Counted from the first letter of the stretch, positions 1-7,374 are shown. The stretch is 41,410 nucleotides of DNA from Planctomycetota bacterium (GCA_016794035.1 JAEUHS010000078.1:1-41410); one strand, 5' to 3'. Made by a program: numbers and translations. Notes: generated by a model not told the origin, from the sequence alone.

Positions 1-483
1 CGCCCAGGCAACGAACTGCTTGATGAGCCCGACCTTCCGGTTGACGCCCTGCGCACTGAGCTTCGGCTGCGCCGCCAGCTTGTCCCGGTGGGCCACAAGG
101 GTTGCGGAGGTGAACTTGTCGGCGGCGAGGTCACCGGCGAACCGGTTCAGCTCCCGCAGCGCGACGCGGATCAGGCCGCGCTGGGTCGTCGGCTTGCCGC
201 CCTTCGAATACGCCCGCGTCTCGTCCATCCACTTGTCGTAGAGAAGCACGACCTCGGCCACTGACCTCGCCGCTTCGACCACGGTGCGGGGCCGCACCTC
301 TCGAACCGGCTGACCAGCCTGCCACCGCTGGACGACCTCGGCGTAGCGGGCGTGGGCCTCAGGGGTGCCGAACTTCCCAAGGTAGACGGTCTCGCCATCG
401 AGTACGACACGGGCCTGCCCGCTGGCGTGGCGGAGCATTCCGGGCGGCGCGCTGCGGCGACGCTTCTTGCTGAAGTGCGGCAT
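1..483 (-). CDS. Tyrosine recombinase (phage-type integrase), N-terminal part only
   Basis: Reading leftwards from ATG at 483, an open frame of 161 codons runs off the window edge. It begins MPHFSKKRRRSAPPGMLRHA, then a short beta-hairpin-like stretch (ARVVLDGETVYLGKFGTPEA) of the type that opens many phage and genomic-island integrases (arm-binding domain). A helical SAM-like core-binding segment follows, ending in VNRKVGLIKQFVAWA, where the 'N.K...I..F..WA' pattern is typical. The catalytic domain (R-H-R-Y) lies outside the window, so the class is inferred from the N-terminal half and the position. The gene starts 108 bp from the 3' end of a tRNA-Pro gene and points away from it, the usual layout for an element integrated at a tRNA. 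Function inferred: excision and integration of the element that continues to the left. Confidence 0.8.
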   Translation of the reverse strand, partial: MPHFSKKRRRSAPPGMLRHASGQARVVLDGETVYLGKFGTPEAHARYAEVVQRWQAGQPVREVRPRTVVEAARSVAEVVLLYDKWMDETRAYSKGGKPTTQRGLIRVALRELNRFAGDLAADKFTSATLVAHRDKLAAQPKLSAQGVNRKVGLIKQFVAWA

Positions 484-494
484 GGAACGGCCTT

Positions 495-518
495 AACTTG
501 GCAGTCGACTACCAAGTT
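495..518. repeat. Inverted repeat upstream of the integrase start
   Basis: AACTTGG (495-501) and CCAAGTT (512-518) are perfect 7-bp inverted arms around a 10-bp spacer that contains GTCGAC. They lie just upstream of the integrase start codon and could be an autoregulatory operator or an arm-type integrase/excisionase site. Only the symmetry is seen; the role is inferred. Confidence 0.4.
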
Positions 519-554
519 TGGGGACTCACGCGCCGCACCGTCCGAAGGACGGGT

Positions 555-572
555 GTGCCCGATGTCGGGCAC
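555..572. repeat. 18-bp perfect palindrome between integrase and tRNA-Pro
   Basis: GTGCCCGA-TG-TCGGGCAC is a perfect palindrome placed 19 bp from the encoded CCA end of the tRNA and 72 bp from the integrase start. It could terminate the tRNA transcript or be a protein-binding site in the attachment region. No U-rich tract follows on the tRNA strand, so terminator function is uncertain. Confidence 0.45.
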
Positions 573-590
573 TCAGCAGAAGTTAAGAAG

Positions 591-667
591 TGGTCGGAGC
601 GAGGTGATTTGAACACCCGACCCCCTGCACCCCATGCAGGTGCGCTACCAGGCTGCGCTACGCTCCG
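591..667 (-). tRNA. tRNA-Pro (anticodon GGG), CCA encoded
   Basis: On the minus strand the 77 nt fold as a complete cloverleaf. The 7-bp acceptor stem is CGGAGCG/CGCTCCG. The D-arm GCGCAGCCTGGTAGCGC is typical of bacterial tRNA-Pro. The anticodon stem CCTGC/GCAGG has the 7-nt loop ATGGGGT, giving anticodon GGG after T33. The T-arm is GGGTG-TTCAAAT-CACCT. The discriminator A is followed by an encoded CCA (TGG at 591-593 on the plus strand). The 3' end faces the integrase gene and is the likely attachment site of the neighbouring element. Confidence 0.95.
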
Positions 668-684
668 ACCCAAGACCGACGTTC

Positions 685-700
685 GAGCCCTTGCGGGCTC
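685..700 (-). other. Stem-loop in the tRNA-Pro 5' leader
   Basis: GAGCCC/GGGCTC closes a four-base loop (GCAA on the minus strand, a GNRA tetraloop), between the putative tRNA promoter and the mature 5' end of tRNA-Pro. It may assist tRNA processing or end transcription arriving from the DoxX operon. No U-tract is present. Confidence 0.4.
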
Positions 701-712
701 AGGGGGCCGGGA

Positions 713-740
713 ATGGTAGCAGGTGGGTCGGATCGAGCAA
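713..740 (-). promoter_or_regulatory. Putative sigma-70 promoter of tRNA-Pro
   Basis: On the minus strand TTGCTC (735-740) is followed after 16 bp by TACCAT (713-718), a plausible -35/-10 pair. Transcription would start near 706, about 39 nt before the mature tRNA 5' end. Confidence 0.45.
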
Positions 741-788
741 GGATCCGCGTCGGGACCCTTCGGGACCGTGCCACGGACCCCGGCGCGG

Positions 789-1265
789 CTATCCGCCGCC
801 CGAACCGCCGCCGGCACGCGATGCCAGCAGCTGGTCGACGCTGAGTTTGCCGGCACCCTTGGCCATCAGCCACAGCATGGCGACCAGGAACGGTAGCGGC
901 GTGATGTCGGTCAGGTCCTTGTCGAGGGTGAGCACGCCCGCGAAATCGCCGCTGTGCGCGGTCAACACGGCGACCACCATCGTGCTGGCCAAGAACGTCG
1001 CGGAAATGCGCGTGCCGAGGCCCAACAACAACAGGATGCCGCCGACGAACTCGACGGTGCCGACGAACGGCGCCTGCAGGTTGGCCGCAGGAATGCCCAG
1101 ACGTTCGAAGTTCTGGATGGCACCGTCGATGTTGCTCAACTTGCCCCAGCCAGCGATCAGGAACGCCTGGCCGAACACGATGCGCGCCGCCAACTGTGCC
1201 AGCGGCGTGCACACCGAGTCCATCAGGCGGTAGACAGACTGCAGACGACCTTGCGAAGAGCTCAT
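789..1265 (-). CDS. DoxX family membrane protein
   Basis: This 158-residue, four-helix integral membrane protein has the DoxX pattern: an early helix containing 'ARIVFGQAFLIAGWGKLSN', an amphipathic 'FERLGIPAA' segment, a second helix 'FVGTVEFVGGILLLLGLGTR' and two further helices. DoxX proteins were named from a terminal quinol oxidase/thiosulfate:quinone oxidoreductase subunit, and family members often accompany membrane redox or sulfur enzymes. The start ATG at 1265 matches the usual family start. It is third in a minus-strand cluster, 68 bp after the three-repeat membrane protein, which itself overlaps an NADH dehydrogenase gene, so a role in quinone-linked redox chemistry is inferred. 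DoxX genes also occur in bufferin operons, notable because a bufferin-like gene lies divergently beyond this cluster. The C-terminus is glycine-rich. Confidence 0.85.
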   Translation of the reverse strand: MSSSQGRLQSVYRLMDSVCTPLAQLAARIVFGQAFLIAGWGKLSNIDGAIQNFERLGIPAANLQAPFVGTVEFVGGILLLLGLGTRISATFLASTMVVAVLTAHSGDFAGVLTLDKDLTDITPLPFLVAMLWLMAKGAGKLSVDQLLASRAGGGSGGG

Positions 1266-1333
1266 GCGACGAACCGAGGGTTGGAGAGGGTGGCGCGGCT
1301 GATACGGGCCCGCAGGACAACCGTTCCGGCCCG

Positions 1334-2725
1334 TCAGCCCAACACGATAGGCAGCAGCACGCCCAGGCCCAGCGCGAATACCCACAGCGCAGCCGCCGGA
1401 CTGCCGCCCCGGCGCCCCGCCCGCGCGACCCGCGCCCGATACCGGGGGTCGACGGCGCGGCGCCGGCCGTACCACAGCTCGAACGCGACGAACACGCCCG
1501 CGGTGGTCGCGCCGTAGGCGAGGTGGCCGACCAGCGACGGCAGCGCGGTGCTGGCGCCGAGGATCGACCAGTCGAACGGTTCGCCGAGCAGGTGCGGAAA
1601 CAGGGTCAGCTGGCCCAGGTACCACCAGATCAACCCGTACAGGAGCCCCCAGCCGACGGCGATGCCGAGGTCCGGCGTCTGCCGCGCGAACAGGGCGCCG
1701 TAGAGCATGCCGATCGAGGTGCTGATCGCCAGGTGCACGACGAAGCCGAGCCCTTCGCCGCTGCCGCCGGCGAGGCTCGCGACGTACGGCAGGATGCCGG
1801 TGTCTAGCATCGGCAGGCTGAACACCAGTCCGCCGACGATCCCCGCGACGGCGCCCCAGAGCAGCGCCAGCGTGAAGCGCGTGCCGATGCCTTCGGGCTC
1901 GCGGTGCAGCGGATCCGACTCGACGAACAGCGCCTGCCAGACCCTGTCGACCGCCTCGTAGAGCAGCCCGAGCAGCAGGCCGAAGAACACGTGCGCGACC
2001 AGCAGGCCGTAGGCATCCGCCGCGCGTTCGACGCTCCATTCGATGGCCCCGCCGCGCAGCAGCGGCACCGCGGTCATCGGCCCGAGGCACCACCACAACA
2101 TGCCGTAGGCGAGCCCCCAGCCCATGCACGAGCCGAGGCCGCGCACGGCGCGCTGGAACAACAGACCGTAGACCGCGCCGATCACCGCCGCGGCCAGCAG
2201 GTGCTGCAGCAGCCGGCTGGTGTCGCCGCCGGGCAGCGGCGACAGCATCGTCTCGCCGACGGTCGCGAACACGCGGCTGCCGGCGAGGCCGGCGAGGCCG
2301 CCGACGACCAGCGCCCGCGGCAGGTGGAACGCATCGCGCGGCCCCGTCCGCCGCCACGACGACCAGACACCCATGCCGAGCCCGAGCGGCGCGCCGACGC
2401 AGACCAGATAGCCGATCAGCAGCGGCACCAGCGCGCGCACGGTCGACAGTTCGCAGGCGTTCGCACCGGCGGACCAGGCGGCGAGCAGACCGGCCGGCAG
2501 CGCGAGCCACCACAGGAACGCGAACGCGAGGCCCCAGATCAGGCCTTCGCCGGCGTCGATCGGGCGGCCGCGCAGCAGCCACGCGAACAGCAGGCCGCCG
2601 CCGCCGCCGGCGAGCGGACCGGAGACCACGTCGCCGTAGCCGAGCGCGAGGCAGACGCCGCCGCCGAGTCCGCCGAGCAGCGCCGCGATGCCGAGTTGCG
2701 CGACGAACGAAGGTGCGGCGCTCAT
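1334..2725 (-). CDS. Polytopic membrane protein with three internal repeats
   Basis: 463 residues, almost entirely hydrophobic, roughly 11-12 membrane segments. I see three homologous units marked by WGLAFAFLWW (64-73), WGLAYGMLWW (203-212) and WGLLYGLIWW (359-368). The last two marks are followed by 'LG..T..P.LL.G....WS', and all units then have a 'G(H/Y)L..G' helix. The signature recalls uncharacterised YagU/DUF1440- or DUF6789-like membrane proteins, a loose resemblance only. The ATG at 2725 overlaps the NADH dehydrogenase stop codon (ATGA, 2722-2725), implying translational coupling. The N-terminal membrane domain of that dehydrogenase looks like a single further copy of the same unit, so the two proteins may pack together in the membrane. 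Function unknown; a quinone- or substrate-related membrane partner is inference. Confidence 0.75.
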   Translation of the reverse strand: MSAAPSFVAQLGIAALLGGLGGGVCLALGYGDVVSGPLAGGGGGLLFAWLLRGRPIDAGEGLIWGLAFAFLWWLALPAGLLAAWSAGANACELSTVRALVPLLIGYLVCVGAPLGLGMGVWSSWRRTGPRDAFHLPRALVVGGLAGLAGSRVFATVGETMLSPLPGGDTSRLLQHLLAAAVIGAVYGLLFQRAVRGLGSCMGWGLAYGMLWWCLGPMTAVPLLRGGAIEWSVERAADAYGLLVAHVFFGLLLGLLYEAVDRVWQALFVESDPLHREPEGIGTRFTLALLWGAVAGIVGGLVFSLPMLDTGILPYVASLAGGSGEGLGFVVHLAISTSIGMLYGALFARQTPDLGIAVGWGLLYGLIWWYLGQLTLFPHLLGEPFDWSILGASTALPSLVGHLAYGATTAGVFVAFELWYGRRRAVDPRYRARVARAGRRGGSPAAALWVFALGLGVLLPIVLG

Positions 2726-4416
2726 CGGTTGCTCCCGGTGCGCGGCGCCAGCTCGATCGTCTGCACGATGTCGCGCGGGAAGAACAGCTCGATCGTCCAG
2801 TCGACGACGACGCGCACCTTGCGCTCCAGGCTCGGCAGCTTGCTGAGGTAGATGCCGCGCCACATCACCCACGCGAGCAGGCCCGAGAAGCGCAGGCCCT
2901 TGATCTCGGCACACGCGGTGTGGTGACCGACGACGCACAGCGCGCCGAGCGGCGCGAACCGGAACGGCCGCAGCGCGCCCCCGCGCACCGTCGCCTGCAG
3001 GTTCCGCGCCAGCTGCGCGGCCTCCCGGATCGCGAACTGCGCGGTCGGCGGACAGGTCTTGCCGGTGGCGGCGTTCGGGATCGACGCGGCGTCGCCGAGC
3101 GCCCACTCATCCGTGCGGCCCTTGACGCGCATCGTCGCGTCGGTGAGCACGGCGCCGCGCTTGTCGACCTCGACACCGAGCGCGCGCAGCAGCGGATTCG
3201 GCGCCGTTCCCGCGGTCCACACCACGGTGCGCGTCGCGACCTCGCCGTCCGACAGTACGACCCGATCGGCGGTCGCGTCCTTGAGCCGCGTCTTCAGCCG
3301 GAACGTGACGCCGCGCTCGGTCATGCGCTGCTGCGCGTGCAGCGCCAGCGGTTCGCTGAGTTCGTTGAGGATGCGTTCGCCGCCGTGCACCAGCAGCACC
3401 TGCAGTTCGTCGCGCGGCACGTTGGGATAGAACGCCAGCATGCCGCGCGTGAAGTCGTTGAGGCCGCCGGCCAGTTCGGCACCGGCGAAGCCGCCGCCGG
3501 CGACCACGAACGTGACCAGGCGCCGCCGTTCGACCGGATCCTGTTCGCCGTCGGCGCGCTCGAAGCAGTCGATCACGTGGTTGCGGATCGCGATCGCGTC
3601 GGCGATCGACTTGAAGTCGAACGCGTGGCGCTCGACGCCGGCCATGCCGAGGTAGTTCGACACCGCGCCGAGCGCGAACACGACCTGGTCGTAGGCGAGC
3701 TGCCGTTGTTCGCCGACCGCCATCTGCACGCTCACGATCTTCCGGTCCAGGTCGACGCCGACGACGCGGCCGCGCACGACCTCGGTGCGCTTCAGGCCCG
3801 TGCGCAGCGGGCTGGTGATGTGCGCGGCTTCGAGGCTGCTGGCGGCGACCTCGGCCAGCATCGGCGTGAACAGCATCGCGTTGGTCTCGCTGACCAGCGT
3901 CAGTTCGACCTCGGCGCTGGCGCCGAAGCGGTGCTCGAGGTGTTCGGCGCTCGACACGCCGGCGAAACCGCCGCCGAGGATCACGATGCGCTGCGCGCGC
4001 GGTCGCGGCGGCGGCACCGGCACGAACTCCGGTGCGATCCACCGCGTGACCAGGTCGTCGGCGAGGTGCAGCAGCAGGCCGACCGCCGCCTGGAACAACA
4101 TCCAGCCCGCCAGCGCCGGAAACGCGTCGCGCATGGCGGCCGCGGTCCAGCGCGGCGGATCGCCGGCCAGCAGCGGCACCGCGACGACATCGACCAGCGC
4201 CCACAGCGGCACGCCGAGCGCGGCGACCTCCATCAGCAGTTCGGGGCGCGGACGGCCGGCCGGGCGCCGCGGCAGCGCCAGCGCGCCCGCGACCACGACC
4301 GCCAGCAGCAGCGCCGGCACCGGTCCCGTGTCCCGACCCACGGTCAGGCTCAGGATCGGGCTGGCCAGGAGGCCGGACAGGGCGCCGAGCAGCGCACGAC
4401 GGAGGAATCGGTGCAT
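2722..4416 (-). CDS. NDH-2-type NADH:quinone dehydrogenase with N-terminal membrane domain
   Basis: 564 residues, against about 400-430 for ordinary type II NADH dehydrogenases. Residues 1-135 hold several hydrophobic segments and the module 'LWALVDVVAVPLLAGDPPRW'. The flavoenzyme follows: FAD-binding dinucleotide fold IVILGGGFAG (144-153), a second GxGxxG-type fold 'VVAGGGFAGAELAGG' for NAD(P)H, the 'TAGTAPNPLL' strand, and the FAD-contacting 'WALGDAASIPN' motif followed by 'AQFAIREAAQLARN'. The C-terminal part ends with an amphipathic stretch (WRGIYLSKLPSLERKVRVVV) of the type that anchors NDH-2 to membranes. Role: electron transfer from NAD(P)H to quinone without proton pumping. It is first in the operon with the three-repeat membrane protein and DoxX. 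The physical electron acceptor cannot be read from sequence. Confidence 0.88.
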   Translation of the reverse strand: MHRFLRRALLGALSGLLASPILSLTVGRDTGPVPALLLAVVVAGALALPRRPAGRPRPELLMEVAALGVPLWALVDVVAVPLLAGDPPRWTAAAMRDAFPALAGWMLFQAAVGLLLHLADDLVTRWIAPEFVPVPPPRPRAQRIVILGGGFAGVSSAEHLEHRFGASAEVELTLVSETNAMLFTPMLAEVAASSLEAAHITSPLRTGLKRTEVVRGRVVGVDLDRKIVSVQMAVGEQRQLAYDQVVFALGAVSNYLGMAGVERHAFDFKSIADAIAIRNHVIDCFERADGEQDPVERRRLVTFVVAGGGFAGAELAGGLNDFTRGMLAFYPNVPRDELQVLLVHGGERILNELSEPLALHAQQRMTERGVTFRLKTRLKDATADRVVLSDGEVATRTVVWTAGTAPNPLLRALGVEVDKRGAVLTDATMRVKGRTDEWALGDAASIPNAATGKTCPPTAQFAIREAAQLARNLQATVRGGALRPFRFAPLGALCVVGHHTACAEIKGLRFSGLLAWVMWRGIYLSKLPSLERKVRVVVDWTIELFFPRDIVQTIELAPRTGSNR

Positions 4417-4488
4417 GGCGAGAGGGCAGGCCGCCGCGCCGGCGGGTCACGGGGAGCAGCGGGCCCGGTGTTACGACTCCGAACTGGA

Positions 4489-4504
4489 CGGTGAGGTTTC
4501 ACCG
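4489..4504. promoter_or_regulatory. Small inverted repeat in the divergent intergenic region
   Basis: CGGTGA-GGTT-TCACCG lies between the NADH dehydrogenase and the Cys-repeat lipoprotein genes, about 43 bp upstream of the putative promoter of the latter. It may be an operator shared by the divergent units; only the symmetry is seen. Confidence 0.3.
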
Positions 4505-4546
4505 CCAATAATGCCGCCGGCTCGGGACCGCGCGGGGGACCACGTC

Positions 4547-4574
4547 GTAACCTGCGCCCTCTCGGCACTCCGTC
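4547..4574 (+). promoter_or_regulatory. Possible ECF-sigma promoter of the Cys-repeat lipoprotein gene
   Basis: GTAACC (4547-4552) and CGTC (4571-4574) are separated by 18 bp, resembling the AAC/CGT bipartite promoters read by extracytoplasmic-function sigma factors; the start would be near 4580. From memory, sigma-F-class promoters of bufferin genes also carry a GTAACC -35 element, but with a different -10 and spacing. An alternative is a plain -10 box TAACCT at 4548-4553. Confidence 0.35.
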
Positions 4575-4612
4575 ACTCCGACCAGATCCACTTCCGTTCG
4601 AAACCTACCGCC

Positions 4613-5008
4613 ATGAAGACCTCCAAGTCGCTGCTCCTCTCCGCCGCCGTCTCCGGCCTGCTGCTCGGCGGCGCCGCCACGTCGCTGACCTCCTGCAGCA
4701 AGAAGGAAGCGGCGCCGACCACGACGCCGGCGCCGAACGCCACCACGCCGGCGGCCGCCACCGAGAAGAACGCCTGCAAGGGCATGAACTCGTGCAAGGG
4801 CCTGGGCGGCTGCAAGACCGGCGACGCCGGCTGCGCCGGCAAGAACAGCTGCAAGGGCAAGGGCGGCTGCGCGACGGTCGCGCACCACAGCTGCAAGGGC
4901 CAGAACTCCTGCAAGGGGCAGGGCGGCTGCGGCTCGGGCGACAACGGCTGCAAGGCCAAGAACTCGTGCAAGGGCAAGGGCGGCTGCGCGGTCCCGATCA
5001 AGCACTGA
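4613..5008 (+). CDS. Twelve-cysteine tandem-repeat lipoprotein, bufferin (BufA2)-like metallophore precursor
   Basis: 131 residues. Residues 1-27 form a signal peptide ending in the lipobox LTSC (Cys28). A Thr/Pro/Ala linker (29-52) follows. Residues 53-130 contain twelve Cys (55, 61, 67, 74, 80, 86, then 94, 100, 106, 113, 119, 125): two copies of a six-Cys unit offset by exactly 39 residues, each with CKGxNSCKGxGGC blocks. Such NSCKGxGGC repeats are what I know from BufA2-type bufferins, periplasmic copper-buffering peptides whose cysteines are modified by MNIO (DUF692) enzymes. No MNIO or BufC-like gene is visible here, so maturation in trans, or use as an unmodified thiol metal sink, are both open. 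A HExxH protease gene starts 7 bp downstream. The lipobox is unusual, since bufferins are usually soluble periplasmic peptides. Confidence 0.8.
   Translation: MKTSKSLLLSAAVSGLLLGGAATSLTSCSKKEAAPTTTPAPNATTPAAATEKNACKGMNSCKGLGGCKTGDAGCAGKNSCKGKGGCATVAHHSCKGQNSCKGQGGCGSGDNGCKAKNSCKGKGGCAVPIKH
4769..5002 (+). repeat. Two tandem 117-bp repeats encoding six-Cys units
   Basis: Copy 1 at 4769-4885 and copy 2 at 4886-5002, in frame, encode residues 53-91 and 92-130 of the Cys-rich lipoprotein. All six cysteines recur at an offset of exactly 39 codons, showing an internal duplication. Within each copy the CKGxxSC / CKGxGGC blocks are themselves repeated. Confidence 0.85.
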
Positions 5009-5015
5009 TCGCTCC

Positions 5016-6419
5016 GTGCGCTGCCCCACGCACCTCCGCGCCGCCGCCTGCGCGCTGCTGCTCGGAAGTGCCTGCTCGGTGCCGGCGCCGAGCGCGCGGG
5101 ACGACGGCTGGGCCTACCGCGTCGCGCTGCGCGACGACGGTGCCGCGCTCGAGGGCCGGCTGACCTTGCCGGCCGGTGCGCAGCAGCGCGTGACCGTGGC
5201 CGCCGCAGCGACGCCGTTCCTCGACGACGTCGCAGCGCTCGCGAACGGTGCCGCACAGCGGCTGCCGTCGGTCGCCGGCGCGTTCGTGGTGCCCGCCGCC
5301 GCGCAGCGCCGCGACGTGCGCTGGCGGTTCCGCGCCCGCGACGCGAGCGTGGCGATCGACGACATCGAGGTGGCGGCGCGCCGGGGCGGCCAGTTCGTCG
5401 GCTCCCTCGGCGCGTTCCTGCTGCAGCCGGTCGACGGCGCCGAGGACCTGCCGTTCACGCTGCAGGTCGATGCCGGCCCGCTCACGTTCCTGTGCGCCGT
5501 GCCGACGACGGCGGCCGGTTGGACCGGGAGGCTGCAGGACCTGGCACTGCTGCCACCGTGCACGTTCGGCACGTTCGCACATCGCACCGTGACGGCGGGA
5601 GCCGCCGTGATCGAGGTCGCCGACCTCTCTCCGCGCCGCGCGGCGGGCGCGCGCGATCTCGATGCCTGGGTCGGCGAGGCGGCGGCGGCGATGCGTGACT
5701 ACTGGGGTGTGTTCCCCGTGCCGCGGCTGCTGCTGATGGTCACGCCCGGGCTGCGGCCGACGATCACCGGCGGCTCGGCGCGCGGGCTCGGCGGCGGCGC
5801 CCGCATCTTCGTCGACGTGCCGCTGCGCGTTCGCGCCGACGACCTGCGCGGCGACTGGGTGCTGTTCCACGAGATGGTGCACCTGGCGCTGCCGTCGCTG
5901 GCGCCGCAACACCACTGGCTCGAAGAGGGCAGCGCGGTCTACCTCGAACCGCTGCTGCAGGCGCGCGCCGGCCGCGTCCGCGAACACGACGTGTGGCAGT
6001 CGATGCTCGAGGACTACCCGCAGGGACTGGCCGCGGCCGACGCCGGCGGCCTCGACGACGACGCCAGCTGGGGCCGCACCTACTACGGCGGCGCGATCTT
6101 CTGCCTGCGCGCCGACGTCGAGATCCGACGCCTGACCGACAACCGCCGCTCGTTGCGGGACGCGATGCGCGGGATCGTCGCTGCCGGCGGCAACATCTCG
6201 GCGATGTGGCCGATCGAAGACGTGCTGCGCACCGGCGACGAGGCCACCGGCACGACGGTGCTGCGCGATCTCTACGCGGCGATGCGGGCCGCGCCCGAAC
6301 CGCGCGAACTGCAGTCGCTGTGGCGCGAGCTCGGCGTGCGGCTCGGAAGTGGCCACGTGGTGTTCGACGACAGCGCGCCGCTGGCCGCCGTGCGTCGCGC
6401 GCTCGTGCTCGGCCGCTGA
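5016..6419 (+). CDS. Exported gluzincin-type (HExxH) metallopeptidase
   Basis: 467 residues from a GTG at 5016, just 7 bp after the stop of the Cys-repeat lipoprotein. The N-terminus is a signal sequence with a possible lipoprotein site around Cys20. Residues 30-220 look like a beta-rich N-terminal domain. The catalytic part carries HEMVH at 285-289 followed by HHWLEEGSAVYLE, the 'HExxH ... W.xEGxA.Y.E' arrangement of M1/M61-like gluzincins. The spacing to the glutamate (13-14 residues) is shorter than the classical 18, so family placement is uncertain. It is probably a zinc protease or peptidase acting outside the cytoplasm. Co-transcription with the metallophore-like lipoprotein suggests a link, either as protease processing that protein or as metal client, but this is inference. 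Confidence 0.72.
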   Translation: MRCPTHLRAAACALLLGSACSVPAPSARDDGWAYRVALRDDGAALEGRLTLPAGAQQRVTVAAAATPFLDDVAALANGAAQRLPSVAGAFVVPAAAQRRDVRWRFRARDASVAIDDIEVAARRGGQFVGSLGAFLLQPVDGAEDLPFTLQVDAGPLTFLCAVPTTAAGWTGRLQDLALLPPCTFGTFAHRTVTAGAAVIEVADLSPRRAAGARDLDAWVGEAAAAMRDYWGVFPVPRLLLMVTPGLRPTITGGSARGLGGGARIFVDVPLRVRADDLRGDWVLFHEMVHLALPSLAPQHHWLEEGSAVYLEPLLQARAGRVREHDVWQSMLEDYPQGLAAADAGGLDDDASWGRTYYGGAIFCLRADVEIRRLTDNRRSLRDAMRGIVAAGGNISAMWPIEDVLRTGDEATGTTVLRDLYAAMRAAPEPRELQSLWRELGVRLGSGHVVFDDSAPLAAVRRALVLGR

Positions 6420-6425
6420 GCCGCG

Positions 6426-7364
6426 TCAGGCCTCAGCGCCGTCGCCGGTGACCGACAGGAAGAACTCCTCCAGGCTGTTGGCCGTGCTGACGCTGCGCGG
6501 CGCCAGGCCGGCATCGAGCAGCAGCCGCAACGCCGCGATCACGACCTGGTCGTCACCGTCCGCCAGCAGCAGCCGGTAACGCCGCGCCGCCTTGTCCTCG
6601 ATCGACTGCACGCCGCCGATGGCGCCGAGGCGCGCGCGTTCGTCGGCGGAGAGCTCGCGCGGCAGCTCCAGGTCGAGGCGGCGCCCGGCGCGCGTGATCT
6701 CGTCGACCGCGCCGGCCGCCATCACCCGGCCGTGGTCGAGGATCGCGACGTGGTCGCACAGTTCCTGGATCTCGGCCAGGTTGTGCGAACTGATCACGGT
6801 CGTCACCCGGCGATTCTGCTGCAGCTCCCGCACCAGGTCGCGGATCTGGCGTGCGTTCTTCGGGTCGAGCCCCGACGTCGGCTCGTCGAGCAGGATCACC
6901 TCGGGCTGGCCGAGGAACGCCTGCGCGATGCCCATGCGCTTCAGCATGCCGTGCGACAGCGCGTGGATGCCGCGCTTCCGGTATTCGGCGATGCCGACCA
7001 GTTCGAGCGCCTCGGTGACCTCGCGTTCGGCGGTCCTGCGATCGCTGCCGTCGAGCTGGCGCAGGAAGGTCAGCTGCTCGAGGATCGGCACGTTCTTCTG
7101 GAACGACGCGTCCTGCGGCAGGATCGTCATGCGGCCCTGCAGATCGGCGACGTGCGCGATGTCGACGCCGAGCACGCGCAGCGAGCCTGCGTCGGCGGCG
7201 AGGAAGCCGGCCGCGATCGAGAACAGGGTGGTCTTGCCGGCGCCGTTCGGTCCGAGCAGGCCGAAGATCGAACCCTGCGGCACGTCGAAGCTGACCGCAT
7301 CGAGCGCCTTCGTGCTGTCGAAGCGCTTGCTCAGGTCGCGGATGCAGAGGGCCGGTTCGGTCAT
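6426..7364 (-). CDS. ABC transporter ATP-binding protein
   Basis: 312 residues with a complete ABC ATPase domain: Walker [14 protein letters not shown]-loop 'TILPQDASF', Walker B VILLDEPTSGLDP and H-loop SSHNLAEI. The signature motif reads LSHGM rather than LSGGQ, a variant seen in some exporter ATPases. A C-terminal extension of about 90 residues follows, as in NosF/Nat-type ABC-2 exporters. The stop codon of the cognate permease gene lies 10 bp upstream of this start, so the two form one unit. The substrate cannot be deduced. Confidence 0.9.
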   Translation of the reverse strand: MTEPALCIRDLSKRFDSTKALDAVSFDVPQGSIFGLLGPNGAGKTTLFSIAAGFLAADAGSLRVLGVDIAHVADLQGRMTILPQDASFQKNVPILEQLTFLRQLDGSDRRTAEREVTEALELVGIAEYRKRGIHALSHGMLKRMGIAQAFLGQPEVILLDEPTSGLDPKNARQIRDLVRELQQNRRVTTVISSHNLAEIQELCDHVAILDHGRVMAAGAVDEITRAGRRLDLELPRELSADERARLGAIGGVQSIEDKAARRYRLLLADGDDQVVIAALRLLLDAGLAPRSVSTANSLEEFFLSVTGDGAEA

Positions 7365-7374
7365 GGCGAACGCG

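Noticed and set aside
591..667. Reading the tRNA as tRNA-Met because of a CAT in the anticodon region
   Set aside because: The only loop with a 5-bp stem and T33 is ATGGGGT, giving anticodon GGG (Pro); CAT falls at the stem-loop border.
4769..5002. CRISPR or DNA-level repeat array
   Set aside because: The repeats are in frame, encode a regular Cys pattern and lack spacers.
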